DNA of 64,000 bases from Streptococcus sp. F0442 (GTDB lineage: Bacteria > Bacillota > Bacilli > Lactobacillales > Streptococcaceae): contig NZ_KB373316.1 in NCBI RefSeq assembly GCF_000314795.2, positions 186,001 to 250,000 on the forward strand, given 5' to 3'. The notes beneath the pieces were generated by a model. That model did no database searches, was not told where the DNA came from, and saw only the letters and a program-made list of their open reading frames with translations. Positions 39,780-49,648 of this stretch are shown here, one piece after another; positions within the stretch are counted from its first letter, which is position 1, and every line of letters begins with the position of its first letter. A program made the translations under genes and the position numbers.

Positions 39780-40661
39780 ATGGCAGTTTCATTAAATGAT
39801 ATTAAAAATAAAATTGCATCCACAAAAAACACCAGTCAAATCACCAATGCCATGCAGATGGTGTCCGCTGCCAAACTTGGTAAATCTGAGCAGGCAGCCA
39901 AGGATTTTCAGGTTTATGCTGCTAAGGTTCGTAAGCTCTTAACAGACTTGCTCCATGGACATGAAACAGAAAATACCAAGTCCCATCCGATGTTGGTGAG
40001 TCGCCCGGTAAAAAAGACAGCTTATATCGTGATTACATCCGATCGTGGTTTGGTTGGAGGTTACAATGCCTCCATCCTTAAAACCATGATGGAAATGAAG
40101 GCAGAATACCATCCAACTGGAGATGACTTTGAAGTGATCTGTATTGGAAGCGTCGGTGCGGATTTCTTCCGTGCCCGTGGGATTCAGCCGGTTTATGAAT
40201 TGCGTGGTTTGCCTGATCATCCTAGCTTTAAGGAAGTTCGCAAGATCATTTCGAAAACAGTCCAAATGTATCAGGAAGGCTTGTTTGATGAGTTGTACGT
40301 CTGTTACAACCACCACGTCAACAGTTTGACGAGTCAAATGCGGGTGGAACAAATGCTTCCAATTATTGATTTGGACCCAAATGAAGCGGATGAGGACTAT
40401 GTATTGAATCTAGAATTGGAATCTAGTCGAGATGCCATTTTGGATCAATTGCTTCCTCAATTTGCTGAAAGCATGATCTATGGTGCCATTATTGATGCTA
40501 AAACAGCTGAAAATGCTGCTGGGATGATGGCCATGCAAACTGCAACAGACAATGCCAAGAAAGTCATTGATGAATTAACGATTCAATACAACCGTGCTCG
40601 TCAAGCAGCGATTACACAAGAAATTACTGAAATCGTTGCTGGTGCTAGCGCCCTTGAATAG
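39780..40661 (+). CDS. atpG: F1Fo ATP synthase subunit gamma
   Basis: A 293-residue central rotor shaft. N-terminal helix [28 protein letters not shown] and C-terminal helix ending [23 protein letters not shown] are diagnostic. Followed by an 85-nt gap with a stable hairpin before atpD. Confidence 0.97.
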   Translation: MAVSLNDIKNKIASTKNTSQITNAMQMVSAAKLGKSEQAAKDFQVYAAKVRKLLTDLLHGHETENTKSHPMLVSRPVKKTAYIVITSDRGLVGGYNASILKTMMEMKAEYHPTGDDFEVICIGSVGADFFRARGIQPVYELRGLPDHPSFKEVRKIISKTVQMYQEGLFDELYVCYNHHVNSLTSQMRVEQMLPIIDLDPNEADEDYVLNLELESSRDAILDQLLPQFAESMIYGAIIDAKTAENAAGMMAMQTATDNAKKVIDELTIQYNRARQAAITQEITEIVAGASALE

Positions 40662-40693
40662 TTGTCGGATACAATTTTATATACAAAAACAGA

Positions 40694-40717
40694 TGCTCGA
40701 AAGAGAACTTTTGAGCA
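40694..40717 (+). other. hairpin between atpG and atpD
   Basis: A 10-bp stem (TGCTCGAAAG with CTTTTGAGCA) over an AGAA loop, not followed by a T-run. It may be an mRNA processing or stability element that adjusts beta/epsilon relative to the upstream subunits. Confidence 0.6.
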
Positions 40718-40737
40718 GTAGAAATTACTTAGAATAG

Positions 40738-42153
<1,416 letters not shown>

Positions 42154-42166
42154 GAAGAGGTGAAAG

Positions 42167-42586
42167 ATGAGTCAAATGAACGTCCAAATCGTTACACCGG
42201 ATGGACTGGTTTATGATCATCATGCCGCATTTGTATCTGTCAAGACAATTGATGGTGAATTAGGGATTTTACCTCATCATATCAATACCATTGCGGTTTT
42301 GGCTGTAGACCAAGTAAAGGTTCGTCGTGTCGACGATGACAAACATATTGATTGGATTGCAGTCAATGGTGGGATTATCGAAGTAGCTGATAATGTCATT
42401 ACCATTGTTGCCGATTCTGCCGAACGTGCTCGAGATATCGACATTAGTCGTGCAGAACGTGCCAAACTGCGAGCTGAAAAAGCGATTGAAGAAGCCAAAG
42501 ATCAGCATTCGGTTGATATGGAACGTCGTGCTAAAATTGCTCTTCAACGCGCCATTAACCGGATTAATGTCGGAAATCGTTTATAA
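42167..42586 (+). CDS. atpC: F1Fo ATP synthase subunit epsilon
   Basis: A 139-residue epsilon subunit: N-terminal beta-sandwich ([24 protein letters not shown]) and two C-terminal helices that can inhibit ATP hydrolysis. Last gene of the operon, followed by a terminator. Confidence 0.96.
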   Translation: MSQMNVQIVTPDGLVYDHHAAFVSVKTIDGELGILPHHINTIAVLAVDQVKVRRVDDDKHIDWIAVNGGIIEVADNVITIVADSAERARDIDISRAERAKLRAEKAIEEAKDQHSVDMERRAKIALQRAINRINVGNRL

Positions 42587-42593
42587 GATATTC

Positions 42594-42629
42594 AAAATAA
42601 GGTGGAGGTTTTGTCCTCACCTTATTTTT
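42594..42629 (+). terminator. terminator of the atp operon
   Basis: AAAATAAGGT-(G)-GAGG pairs with CCTC-ACCTTATTTT, one bulged G, T-run. Confidence 0.92.
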
Positions 42630-42668
42630 GTTGGGAGAGAATCAAAAGAAGAAAGTACGGACCAAATA

Positions 42669-42677
42669 TGGTATAAT
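42669..42677 (+). promoter_or_regulatory. extended -10 promoter of the DUF1146 gene
   Basis: TG-G-TATAAT with weak -35. The last T is 6 nt before the ATG at 42684, so transcription should start at the start codon. Confidence 0.65.
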
Positions 42678-42683
42678 AGCTGT

Positions 42684-42914
42684 ATGATTCAAATGATTTT
42701 TAATCTTTCAAGCCATCTATTGTTTATCTTTTTTGCCTATTACCTATTGTTGAACCTGGTTCAATGGGAAAAGTTTTTAAAAGTAAGTGCTGAAAATGCG
42801 GTTAAAATCCGTTTTTTGATCTTGATGATCAGCGTCGGAATAGGCTATCTAGCCAGCTCATTTTTTATCAGTGTCTATGAGATGAGTCGGCAGATTTTTA
42901 TTGGCCAATTCTAG
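42684..42914 (+). CDS. DUF1146 (YwzB-like) small membrane protein
   Basis: A 76-residue protein with two membrane helices around a charged middle (QWEKFLKVSAENAVKIR), matching the DUF1146 family often found between atp and murA genes. No function is established. No Shine-Dalgarno precedes either possible ATG (42684 or 42693), and the -10 box sits 6 nt upstream of the first, so it is probably translated from a leaderless mRNA. Confidence 0.78.
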   Translation: MIQMIFNLSSHLLFIFFAYYLLLNLVQWEKFLKVSAENAVKIRFLILMISVGIGYLASSFFISVYEMSRQIFIGQF

Positions 42915-42980
42915 CCACATTTTATAAAAAATATGGTATGATAGAAAGCGTGACTTTAAGAAATTGGAGAACAATCCCGT

Positions 42981-44264
42981 ATGGAAAAAATAATCGTTAA
43001 TGGTGGTCATAATCGACTGGTTGGAACTGTTAAAATCGAAGGAGCAAAAAATGCTGTCCTTCCTCTTCTTGCTGCAACAGTTCTAGCAAGCGAGGGCGTG
43101 ACAACCTTGAAAAATGTACCTGTTTTATCAGATGTCTTTACAATGAACAATGTTGTTCGTGGGTTGAATGCACAAGTAACCTTCAATGAAGAAGACAATA
43201 TGGTTGTCGTAGATGCACGAGAGAAACTGTCTGAAGAAGCGCCTTATAAATATGTGAGCAAGATGCGGGCTTCTATCGTTGTCCTGGGTCCTGTCTTGGC
43301 ACGCAATGGCCATGCCAAAGTTTCCATGCCTGGAGGCTGTACGATCGGTAGTCGTCCGATTGACCTCCACCTGAAAGGTCTGGAAGCCATGGGAGCTGAA
43401 ATTACCCAAACAGCCGGCTATATTGAAGCAAAAGCAGATCGTCTCAAGGGTGCACACATCTATATGGACTTCCCATCAGTAGGGGCGACACAAAATATTA
43501 TGATGGCCGCAACCTTGGCAGATGGAGTCACTGTGATTGAAAATGCAGCTCGGGAACCTGAAATTGTTGACCTAGCTCTCTTGCTAAATAAAATGGGGGC
43601 TAACGTCAAGGGTGCAGGAACTGAGACCTTGACCATCGTTGGTGTGGAGAGCTTGCATGGTGCAAACCACAATGTTGTGCAAGACCGCATCGAGGCTGGA
43701 ACCTTTATGATTGGGGCAGCCATGACTGGTGGAGATGTCTTGATCGAAGATGCCATTTGGGAACACAACCGTCCGCTTCTATCTAAGATGCAGGAGATGG
43801 GTGTAACGGTAACCGAAGAAGAAAATGGCATTCGGATTCAATCGGATATCAGTAAGCTCCGTCCAGTGACCGTTAAAACCCTTCCGTATCCAGGATTCCC
43901 AACAGATATGCAGGCTCAATTCACAGCCTTGATGGCCATGGCTAAAGGTGAGTCTACCATGATTGAAACGGTGTTTGAGAATCGTTTCCAGCATTTGGAA
44001 GAAATGCGTCGGATGGGCGTTCACTCAGACATTATGCGGGATACAGCTCGTATCGTTGGAGGGGAAAGCTTCCAAGGTGCAGAGGTCATGTCGACCGATT
44101 TACGAGCAAGTGCAACCTTGGTCTTGATGGGCTTGGTAGCAGAAGGAGAAACGAAAGTCAGCAAATTAAGTCACTTAGACCGTGGTTATTATCAATTCCA
44201 TGAGAAATTGGTGGCACTAGGTGCAGACGTGAAACGTGTAGAGGAAGAAGACGATGAAAACTAA
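42981..44264 (+). CDS. murA: UDP-N-acetylglucosamine 1-carboxyvinyltransferase
   Basis: A 427-residue MurA of full length, catalysing the first committed step of peptidoglycan synthesis (PEP transfer to UDP-GlcNAc). Active-site C120 in [15 protein letters not shown] predicts fosfomycin sensitivity; K22-N24 lie in EGAKNAVLP. Streptococci carry two MurA paralogues; this is the one next to epuA-endA. An extended -10 (ATGG-TATGAT) lies about 40 nt upstream. Overlaps epuA by 11 nt. Confidence 0.95.
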   Translation: MEKIIVNGGHNRLVGTVKIEGAKNAVLPLLAATVLASEGVTTLKNVPVLSDVFTMNNVVRGLNAQVTFNEEDNMVVVDAREKLSEEAPYKYVSKMRASIVVLGPVLARNGHAKVSMPGGCTIGSRPIDLHLKGLEAMGAEITQTAGYIEAKADRLKGAHIYMDFPSVGATQNIMMAATLADGVTVIENAAREPEIVDLALLLNKMGANVKGAGTETLTIVGVESLHGANHNVVQDRIEAGTFMIGAAMTGGDVLIEDAIWEHNRPLLSKMQEMGVTVTEEENGIRIQSDISKLRPVTVKTLPYPGFPTDMQAQFTALMAMAKGESTMIETVFENRFQHLEEMRRMGVHSDIMRDTARIVGGESFQGAEVMSTDLRASATLVLMGLVAEGETKVSKLSHLDRGYYQFHEKLVALGADVKRVEEEDDEN

Positions 44265-44442
44265 TCTTCGCTATGTTGGAAAACAGCTAGGAATTGTCCT
44301 CCTGTTGGCTGTGATTGGAATCATCATTTTTGCAGTTGGTTTGGTCATTGGCTATGGAGTGATTGGAGATGGAAAAAATCCATGGTCCATTCTCTCTCCG
44401 GACACTTGGTCAGAGATCATTGGAAAGCTAACAGGCAAATAA
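44254..44442 (+). CDS. epuA: EpuA-family small membrane protein
   Basis: A 62-residue protein: basic N-terminus, one long membrane helix ([24 protein letters not shown]), and a short outer tail [14 protein letters not shown]. This matches EpuA (endA upstream), which databases often label a beta-subunit family of RNA polymerase. Overlaps murA and is followed by a terminator before endA. Confidence 0.85.
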   Translation: MKTNLRYVGKQLGIVLLLAVIGIIIFAVGLVIGYGVIGDGKNPWSILSPDTWSEIIGKLTGK

Positions 44443-44469
44443 TCTTTTAACTAAAATTGAGTAAAAAGG

Positions 44470-44515
44470 AGAGCAGCGAATCGAGTCAATGACCCATCTA
44501 GCGCTGCTCTTTTTT
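44470..44515 (+). terminator. terminator between epuA and endA
   Basis: AGAGCAGCG (44470-44478) pairs with CGCTGCTCT (44502-44510), then six T. The endA Shine-Dalgarno follows at once, so endA translation signals lie right after the terminator, and endA may depend on read-through. Confidence 0.85.
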
Positions 44516-44525
44516 GGAGAGAGGC

Positions 44526-45365
44526 ATGACAAAACAAGTATTCACAAAACGAACCAAACAAACCCTAGCCGGTTTTGTGGTGGCAACGGCCCTAGCTATT
44601 GGGGGCTATTATTTCAATCAACCGACGGTAAAAGAAGCGACAGATCAGGTTGTTTCGGTGGTGACTAGTAGCCAACAAGAAACACCTAGTAAAGAGTTAG
44701 CTAGCTCGGTACTAACGAAATCTGCCCGTTCACAATTAGGAAATGACTTGGAATGGAATGGCGCTGGAGCTTTTGTAGTTAAGGGAAATCGTACAGATCT
44801 GGATGCCAGCGTGGCTAGTCAACCTTATGCCGATAACAAGACAAAAGAAGTCAATGGAAGGACTGTGCCGACGGTTGCCAATGCCATCATGACCAAAGCG
44901 ACTCGCCAGTACAGAGATCGAGATGCAACAGGTAGTGGCCTAACCGATTGGAAACCAGCAGGTTGGCATCAGGTACATCATCTGTCAGGCGAGTATGACC
45001 ATGCTGTGGATCGGGGCCACCTATTGGGCTACGCCTTGATCGGCAATCTCAAAGGTTTCGATGCTTCGACTAGCAATCCAAAAAATATCGCTGTACAAAC
45101 GGCTTGGTCCAATCAAGCCAATGATCCTCATTCCACTGGTCAAAACTACTATGAGACCCTGGTTCGAAAAGCACTGGATAAGAACAAGCGGATCCGCTAT
45201 CGGGTGACCTTGATCTACAACCATCCAGAAGATCTGATTCCATTAGGATCACAGATCGAAGCCAAATCGAGTGATGGGACCCTTGAGTTCAATGTCTTTG
45301 TTCCCAATGTTCAAAGTGGGATTAGCCTGGATTATCAGACAGGCAAAGTAACCGTTCATCAATAA
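44526..45365 (+). CDS. endA: membrane-anchored DNA-entry nuclease EndA
   Basis: A 279-residue beta-beta-alpha-metal nuclease. It degrades one strand of incoming DNA during competence and also digests extracellular traps. N-terminal uncleaved signal anchor (about 13-30), catalytic D162-R-G-H165 with general base H165, and metal-binding asparagine in [16 protein letters not shown]. Start is the ATG at 44526 behind GGAGAGAGG, not the TTG four codons earlier. Neighbours murA-epuA match other streptococci. Confidence 0.95.
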   Translation: MTKQVFTKRTKQTLAGFVVATALAIGGYYFNQPTVKEATDQVVSVVTSSQQETPSKELASSVLTKSARSQLGNDLEWNGAGAFVVKGNRTDLDASVASQPYADNKTKEVNGRTVPTVANAIMTKATRQYRDRDATGSGLTDWKPAGWHQVHHLSGEYDHAVDRGHLLGYALIGNLKGFDASTSNPKNIAVQTAWSNQANDPHSTGQNYYETLVRKALDKNKRIRYRVTLIYNHPEDLIPLGSQIEAKSSDGTLEFNVFVPNVQSGISLDYQTGKVTVHQ

Positions 45366-45382
45366 GCTGGAAAGCGCAATTA

Positions 45383-45415
45383 TTTAAGTTATTTTTAAGA
45401 ATGGGGTGTTACAAT
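45383..45415 (+). promoter_or_regulatory. CiaR-type promoter of the matrixin-like protease
   Basis: TTTAAG (45383-45388), exactly 5 nt, TTTAAG (45394-45399), then exactly 10 nt to TACAAT (45410-45415). This is the published CiaR layout (TTTAAG-N5-TTTAAG replacing the -35) seen at csRNA and htrA promoters. A third TTTAAG lies at 45427-45432. Confidence 0.85.
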
Positions 45416-45446
45416 TGCATACCTTCTTTAAGAGAAAGGAGAATGT

Positions 45447-46169
45447 ATGAGAACCATTTTTCGATTTTTCAGAGGAATCCTTCGCATGGCTTGGAGTCTT
45501 TTTTGGGGATTTTTCTGGACCATTGCCATCAGTTTTCTCGTCCTAGTGGGGATCATCTATTTCACAGATTCTCCTAGTTCTGGTATGGATGGATTTGGCC
45601 GAGCCGCCCAAAAGGTTGTCTATCAAGTAGGCAATTTATTTGGTGATCAGGGCTTTGCATCGCGCTTTGGGATGACACCTAGCTCACAGACCACGCAGAC
45701 GGACAATCATGAGCATAGCGGTGCTCGCTGGGAAAAAGCGGAGGCCACGGTCTACCTGGATCCTAATATCAGTCAAACTTTTGTAAAAGCTTATCGGGAT
45801 GCTATTGAGGCTTGGAACCAAACAGGCGCCTTTACCTTCAAGTTGGTTACAAATGAAAAAGAGGCTAATGTGGTCTTGACGGAAATGGATAACGCATCGG
45901 TTTCTGCTGCAGGAGAGACTGCTTCTCAGACCAACCTCTTAACCAACCGCTTCACCCACATCACAGTGCGTCTCAATCGCCATTATCTTTTAAATTATGT
46001 CTATAACTATAGTTATGATCGGATTGTCAATACAGCTGAGCATGAGCTAGGCCATGCCATTGGGCTGGACCACACTGATGGAGAATCGGTCATGCAACCG
46101 GCTGGTTCCTTCTACAGTATTCAGGATACAGATGTGGAAGCAGTTCGGCAATTATACAAGGAAGAATAA
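45447..46169 (+). CDS. matrixin-family zinc metalloprotease, membrane-anchored
   Basis: A 240-residue protein with an N-terminal membrane anchor (about 14-39), a short linker, and a metzincin catalytic domain: H199-E-L-G-H203-AIGLD-H209 and a Met-turn VMQP (M216). It should act outside the cell. Bacterial matrixins of this size are common in streptococci but have no defined substrate. Its promoter carries a CiaR direct repeat, linking it to the CiaRH cell-envelope stress/competence regulon; this is an inference from the motif. Confidence 0.85.
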   Translation: MRTIFRFFRGILRMAWSLFWGFFWTIAISFLVLVGIIYFTDSPSSGMDGFGRAAQKVVYQVGNLFGDQGFASRFGMTPSSQTTQTDNHEHSGARWEKAEATVYLDPNISQTFVKAYRDAIEAWNQTGAFTFKLVTNEKEANVVLTEMDNASVSAAGETASQTNLLTNRFTHITVRLNRHYLLNYVYNYSYDRIVNTAEHELGHAIGLDHTDGESVMQPAGSFYSIQDTDVEAVRQLYKEE

Positions 46170-46193
46170 GTTTTAAAATACTTTCTAAAAGTT

Positions 46194-46222
46194 CTGAGCC
46201 TCAAGGGGCTCAGGATTTTTTT
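46194..46222 (+). terminator. terminator of the matrixin-like gene
   Basis: CTGAGCC (46194-46200) with GGCTCAG (46207-46213), then a run of T. Confidence 0.92.
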
Positions 46223-46238
46223 GATGGCTCGTCTTTCC

Positions 46239-46267
46239 TTGTTTAATCTGAAAAAAGATAGTAAAAT
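46239..46267 (+). promoter_or_regulatory. promoter of the ABC-F gene
   Basis: TTGTTT (46239-46244), 17-nt spacer, TAAAAT (46262-46267). Only 6 nt separate the -10 from the ATG, and AAGG lies between, so the mRNA would be leaderless or nearly so. Confidence 0.5.
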
Positions 46268-46273
46268 AAGGAC

Positions 46274-48181
46274 ATGATTATTTTACAAGCCAACAAAATT
46301 GAACGCTCTTTTGCAGGGGAGGTTCTTTTTGATAATATCAGCCTGCAAGTGGATGAACGGGACCGGATTGCCCTGGTCGGAAAGAACGGAGCCGGCAAGT
46401 CTACGCTCTTGAAAATCTTGGTGGGAGAAGAAGAACCAACTTCAGGAGAAATCAATAAAAAGCGGGATCTTTCTCTCTCTTATTTAGCCCAGGATAGTCG
46501 ATTTGAGTCGTCCAATACCATCTACGATGAGATGCTCCATGTCTTTGACGACCTCCGTAAAACGGAGAAAACTTTGCGGCAGATGGAGCTTGAGATGGGG
46601 GAAAAAACTGGGGCTGACTTAGAAAAACTCATGCAGGACTATGACCGTCTCTCGGAAGAATTCCGTCAGGCAGGTGGTTTTACCTATGAGGCAGATATCC
46701 GCACCATTCTCAACGGCTTCAAGTTCGATGAGTCCATGTGGCAGATGAAGATTGAAGAGCTATCAGGAGGGCAAAATACCCGTCTAGCTCTGGCCAAGAT
46801 GCTTCTAGAAAAACCAAATCTCTTGGTACTGGACGAGCCGACCAACCACTTGGATATTGAGACCATCGCCTGGTTGGAAAATTACCTAGTCAATTATAGC
46901 GGGGCCCTTCTCATTGTCAGCCACGACCGGTATTTCCTCGATAAGGTCGCAACTATTACCTTGGATTTGACCAAGCATTCCTTGGACCGCTATGTCGGTA
47001 ATTACTCGAGTTTTGTGGAGCAAAAGGAGCAAAAACTGTTGACCGAAGCCAAGAACTACGAGAAGCAACAAAAAGAAATTGCTGCGCTGGAAGACTTTGT
47101 TAATCGCAATTTGGTGCGGGCGTCGACTACCAAGAGAGCCCAGTCTCGGCGCAAGCAGTTGGAAAAAATGGAGCGTCTAGACAAGCCGGAAGCTGGGACC
47201 AAGTCTGCCCATATGACCTTCCATTCCGATAAGACATCTGGAAATGTTGTCCTGACAGTAGAAGAGGCAGCCGTCGGCTATGACGATCAAATCCTCTCAG
47301 AGCCTATTAATTTGAATATCCGCAAGATGAATGCAGTCGCTATTGTGGGACCAAATGGGATCGGGAAATCGACCTTAATCAAGTCTATTGTCGGACAAAT
47401 TCCTTTTATCAAGGGGGAAGCCCGTTTTGGGGCCAATGTCGAGGTGGGCTACTATGACCAGACCCAAAGTAAACTGACGCCTCACAACAGTGTCTTGGAT
47501 GAGCTCTGGAATGACTTTAAACTGACACCAGAAGTGGAGATCCGCAATCGCCTGGGAGCCTTTCTTTTCTCTGGGGATGATGTCAAGAAAACTGTCGGCA
47601 TGCTGTCAGGTGGAGAGCGGGCGCGCCTGCTCTTGGCCAAGCTGTCCATGGAGAATAACAACTTCTTGATTCTCGATGAACCGACCAACCACTTGGACAT
47701 CGATAGCAAGGAAGTACTGGAAAATGCCTTGATTGATTTTGATGGGACCTTGCTCTTTGTCAGCCACGACCGCTACTTTATTAATCGGGTGGCTACACAG
47801 GTCTTGGAACTCTCAGAAGAGGGCTCGACCCTTTACCTAGGAGACTATGACTATTATCTGGAGAAGAAAGCAGAGTTAGAGGCCCTTGCTGCAGCGCAAG
47901 CAGAAGCTGTGCCTGTTTCTTCGACCGAAGAAGTCACCAGCAATGACTATCACTTGCAAAAGCAAAACCAGAAGGAACTCCGTAAAATCACCCGTCGCAT
48001 TGAGCAATTGGAAGCAGAGATGGAAGAGCTAGATCAGAAAATCCAAGCCATCACCGAAACCATGCATAGCACCAATGATGCAGCCGACTTAGTTCAACTC
48101 CAGAGTGACCTGGACCAACTGACTATTCAACAGGAAGTGGTCATGGAAGAGTGGGCAGAATTGTCAGAGCAGGTGGAATAA
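46274..48181 (+). CDS. ABC-F family ATPase
   Basis: A 635-residue protein with two ABC domains and no membrane part. First domain: Walker A GKNGAGKST, signature LSGGQNTRLALAKML; linker about 220-310; second domain: GPNGIGKST and LSGGERARLLLAKL; C-terminal coiled-coil (about 560-635). ABC-F proteins act on the ribosome E-site, as translation factors or antibiotic-protection proteins; the subtype (YdiF/YfmR/Uup-like) is not settled here. A broken second copy of its 3' end lies 70 nt downstream. Confidence 0.9.
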   Translation: MIILQANKIERSFAGEVLFDNISLQVDERDRIALVGKNGAGKSTLLKILVGEEEPTSGEINKKRDLSLSYLAQDSRFESSNTIYDEMLHVFDDLRKTEKTLRQMELEMGEKTGADLEKLMQDYDRLSEEFRQAGGFTYEADIRTILNGFKFDESMWQMKIEELSGGQNTRLALAKMLLEKPNLLVLDEPTNHLDIETIAWLENYLVNYSGALLIVSHDRYFLDKVATITLDLTKHSLDRYVGNYSSFVEQKEQKLLTEAKNYEKQQKEIAALEDFVNRNLVRASTTKRAQSRRKQLEKMERLDKPEAGTKSAHMTFHSDKTSGNVVLTVEEAAVGYDDQILSEPINLNIRKMNAVAIVGPNGIGKSTLIKSIVGQIPFIKGEARFGANVEVGYYDQTQSKLTPHNSVLDELWNDFKLTPEVEIRNRLGAFLFSGDDVKKTVGMLSGGERARLLLAKLSMENNNFLILDEPTNHLDIDSKEVLENALIDFDGTLLFVSHDRYFINRVATQVLELSEEGSTLYLGDYDYYLEKKAELEALAAAQAEAVPVSSTEEVTSNDYHLQKQNQKELRKITRRIEQLEAEMEELDQKIQAITETMHSTNDAADLVQLQSDLDQLTIQQEVVMEEWAELSEQVE

Positions 48182-48262
48182 ATGGAAGATTTAGGCAAAG
48201 TTTTTCGTGAATTTCGAATCAGTAAAAATTATTCATTGAAAGAAGTTGTAGGCCACCAATGA
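48182..48262 (+). pseudogene. truncated rgg 5' fragment
   Basis: The first 64 nt repeat the start of the full rgg at 48751 with three mismatches, encoding MEDLGKVFREFRISKNYSLK, then run into a stop after 26 codons. The ATG abuts the ABC-F stop, suggesting that rgg originally followed ABC-F directly. Confidence 0.85.
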
Positions 48263-48362
48263 AACCGGCGAACTCATGGAGAGCCAGCAGCAAATCGACC
48301 AGCTGACCGCCATCCAAGAAGAAGCCATGATAGAATGGGAAGAACTAGCGGAGAAAGTGTAG
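48252..48362 (+). pseudogene. truncated ABC-F 3' fragment
   Basis: Read in frame, ATNETGELMESQQQIDQLTA and IQEEAMIEWEELAEKV-stop match the last 37 residues of the intact ABC-F (STNDAADL...DQLTIQQEVVMEEWAELSEQ), with clear divergence. It must come from a different allele and has no start or upstream part. Confidence 0.85.
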
Positions 48363-48392
48363 TTTTCTAATTTGCCTAAGGAGAACATTGTG

Positions 48393-48746
48393 ATGACTGA
48401 AAATGATTGGTTTATGAAGCAGATTAAAGGTGTAGCCGATATTATTGGTACAATTTTGCGTCTGCAGATTCAGAATTTAGATTTGGGGCAGTATGAGGAT
48501 GAGGAAGGAAAACTCATCAACGGGAATCACTATCTTCAGCAAGTTTTAGAAGAGCAGCGCTTTGCGGAGGCCATTTCTTTTGTTGAAGAGCAGATGAAAC
48601 GCCTACCTCTTCATCAGTACGATCTATTGGTTGATTGGCTGATTTCTTACTTAAGACAATTAGATTTTTCCGTTAAAGAAGAACATGGATTCTACGAAGG
48701 ATACTTGCAAGAGTTAGAAAGGTACTTAAAGGAATTTAAGTGGTAA
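48393..48746 (+). CDS. DUF6483-like protein
   Basis: A 117-residue soluble, acidic, mostly helical protein beginning MTENDWFMKQIKG, with the helix pair HYLQQVLEEQRFAEAISFVEEQ. This resembles DUF6483 proteins of streptococci; the function is unknown. Start chosen at ATG 48393 with AAGGAG 9 nt upstream, not the TTG/GTG before it. Sits between remnant ABC-F and the intact rgg, ending 4 nt before rgg, and seems to have arrived with the rearrangement. Confidence 0.65.
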   Translation: MTENDWFMKQIKGVADIIGTILRLQIQNLDLGQYEDEEGKLINGNHYLQQVLEEQRFAEAISFVEEQMKRLPLHQYDLLVDWLISYLRQLDFSVKEEHGFYEGYLQELERYLKEFKW

Positions 48747-48750
48747 TCAA

Positions 48751-49623
48751 ATGGAAGATTTAGGCAAAGTTTTTCGTGAATTTCGAATGAGTAAAAATTA
48801 TTCGTTAAAAGAAGCTGCAGGAGAAGCTTGCTCGACCTCCCAGTTATCCCGTTTTGAATTGGGGGAGTCGGATCTAGCTACGTCGCGCTTCTTTGAAATT
48901 TTGGACAATATCCATGTGACTGTTGAGAATTTTATGGATAAGGCCAGAAATTTCCAACACCATGAGCATGTGGCCTTGATGGCTCAGATTATTCCGCTTT
49001 ACTATGCAAATGATATTGCTGGTTTTCAAAGGCTTCAAGGAGAACAACTTGAAAAGGCTAAAGGTTCGACCAGTCCCCTTTATTTTGAATTGAACTGGAT
49101 TCTGCTACAAGGGCTGATTTGCCAGAGAGATGCCAGCTACACGATGAAGCAAAGTGATCTGGAAAAGGTGGCAGATTATCTCTTTCAAACGGAAGAATGG
49201 ACCATGTATGAGTTGATCCTCTTTGGCAATCTTTATAGCTTTTATGATGTGGATTATGTCACTCGGCTTGGTAGAGAAGTGATGGAGCGGGAAAATTTCT
49301 ACAAGGAAATTGGTCGCCATCGAAAACTGGTCTTGATTTTAGCTCTGAATAGTTACCAGCATTGTTTAGAACACCGTTCTTTCGAAAATGCCAGCTATTT
49401 TGAAGCCTATGTGGAAAAGATTATCGGGAAGAGCATCAAACTCTACGAACGCAATGTCTTTCATTACCTCAAGGGATTTGCCCTCTATCAGAAGGGACAA
49501 GAGAAAGAAGGGAGTCAGCAAATGCAAGAGGCTATGAATATTTTTGATGTGCTAGGACTTCCTGAGCAGGTAGCTTACTATCAAGAACACTTTGATAAAT
49601 TTGTAATAGATGAATGTCCCTAA
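48751..49623 (+). CDS. rgg: Rgg/GadR/MutR-family transcriptional regulator
   Basis: A 290-residue Rgg protein: N-terminal HTH (about 5-60, SLKEAAGEACSTSQLSRFELGESDL) and a C-terminal TPR-like peptide-binding domain. Rgg regulators often respond to short peptides (SHP-type), but no convincing SHP gene is seen nearby. It lies 25 nt before an MFS gene and probably controls it. A 5' fragment of a second copy lies at 48182 and a 3' trace at 50833. Confidence 0.9.
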   Translation: MEDLGKVFREFRMSKNYSLKEAAGEACSTSQLSRFELGESDLATSRFFEILDNIHVTVENFMDKARNFQHHEHVALMAQIIPLYYANDIAGFQRLQGEQLEKAKGSTSPLYFELNWILLQGLICQRDASYTMKQSDLEKVADYLFQTEEWTMYELILFGNLYSFYDVDYVTRLGREVMERENFYKEIGRHRKLVLILALNSYQHCLEHRSFENASYFEAYVEKIIGKSIKLYERNVFHYLKGFALYQKGQEKEGSQQMQEAMNIFDVLGLPEQVAYYQEHFDKFVIDECP

Positions 49624-49648
49624 ATAGGACAGTGATAAAGGAGATTTT

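Noticed and set aside
45070-45252. Minus-strand ORFs inside endA and similar short frames elsewhere
   Set aside because: They lie opposite well-supported genes and have no ribosome sites or family features.
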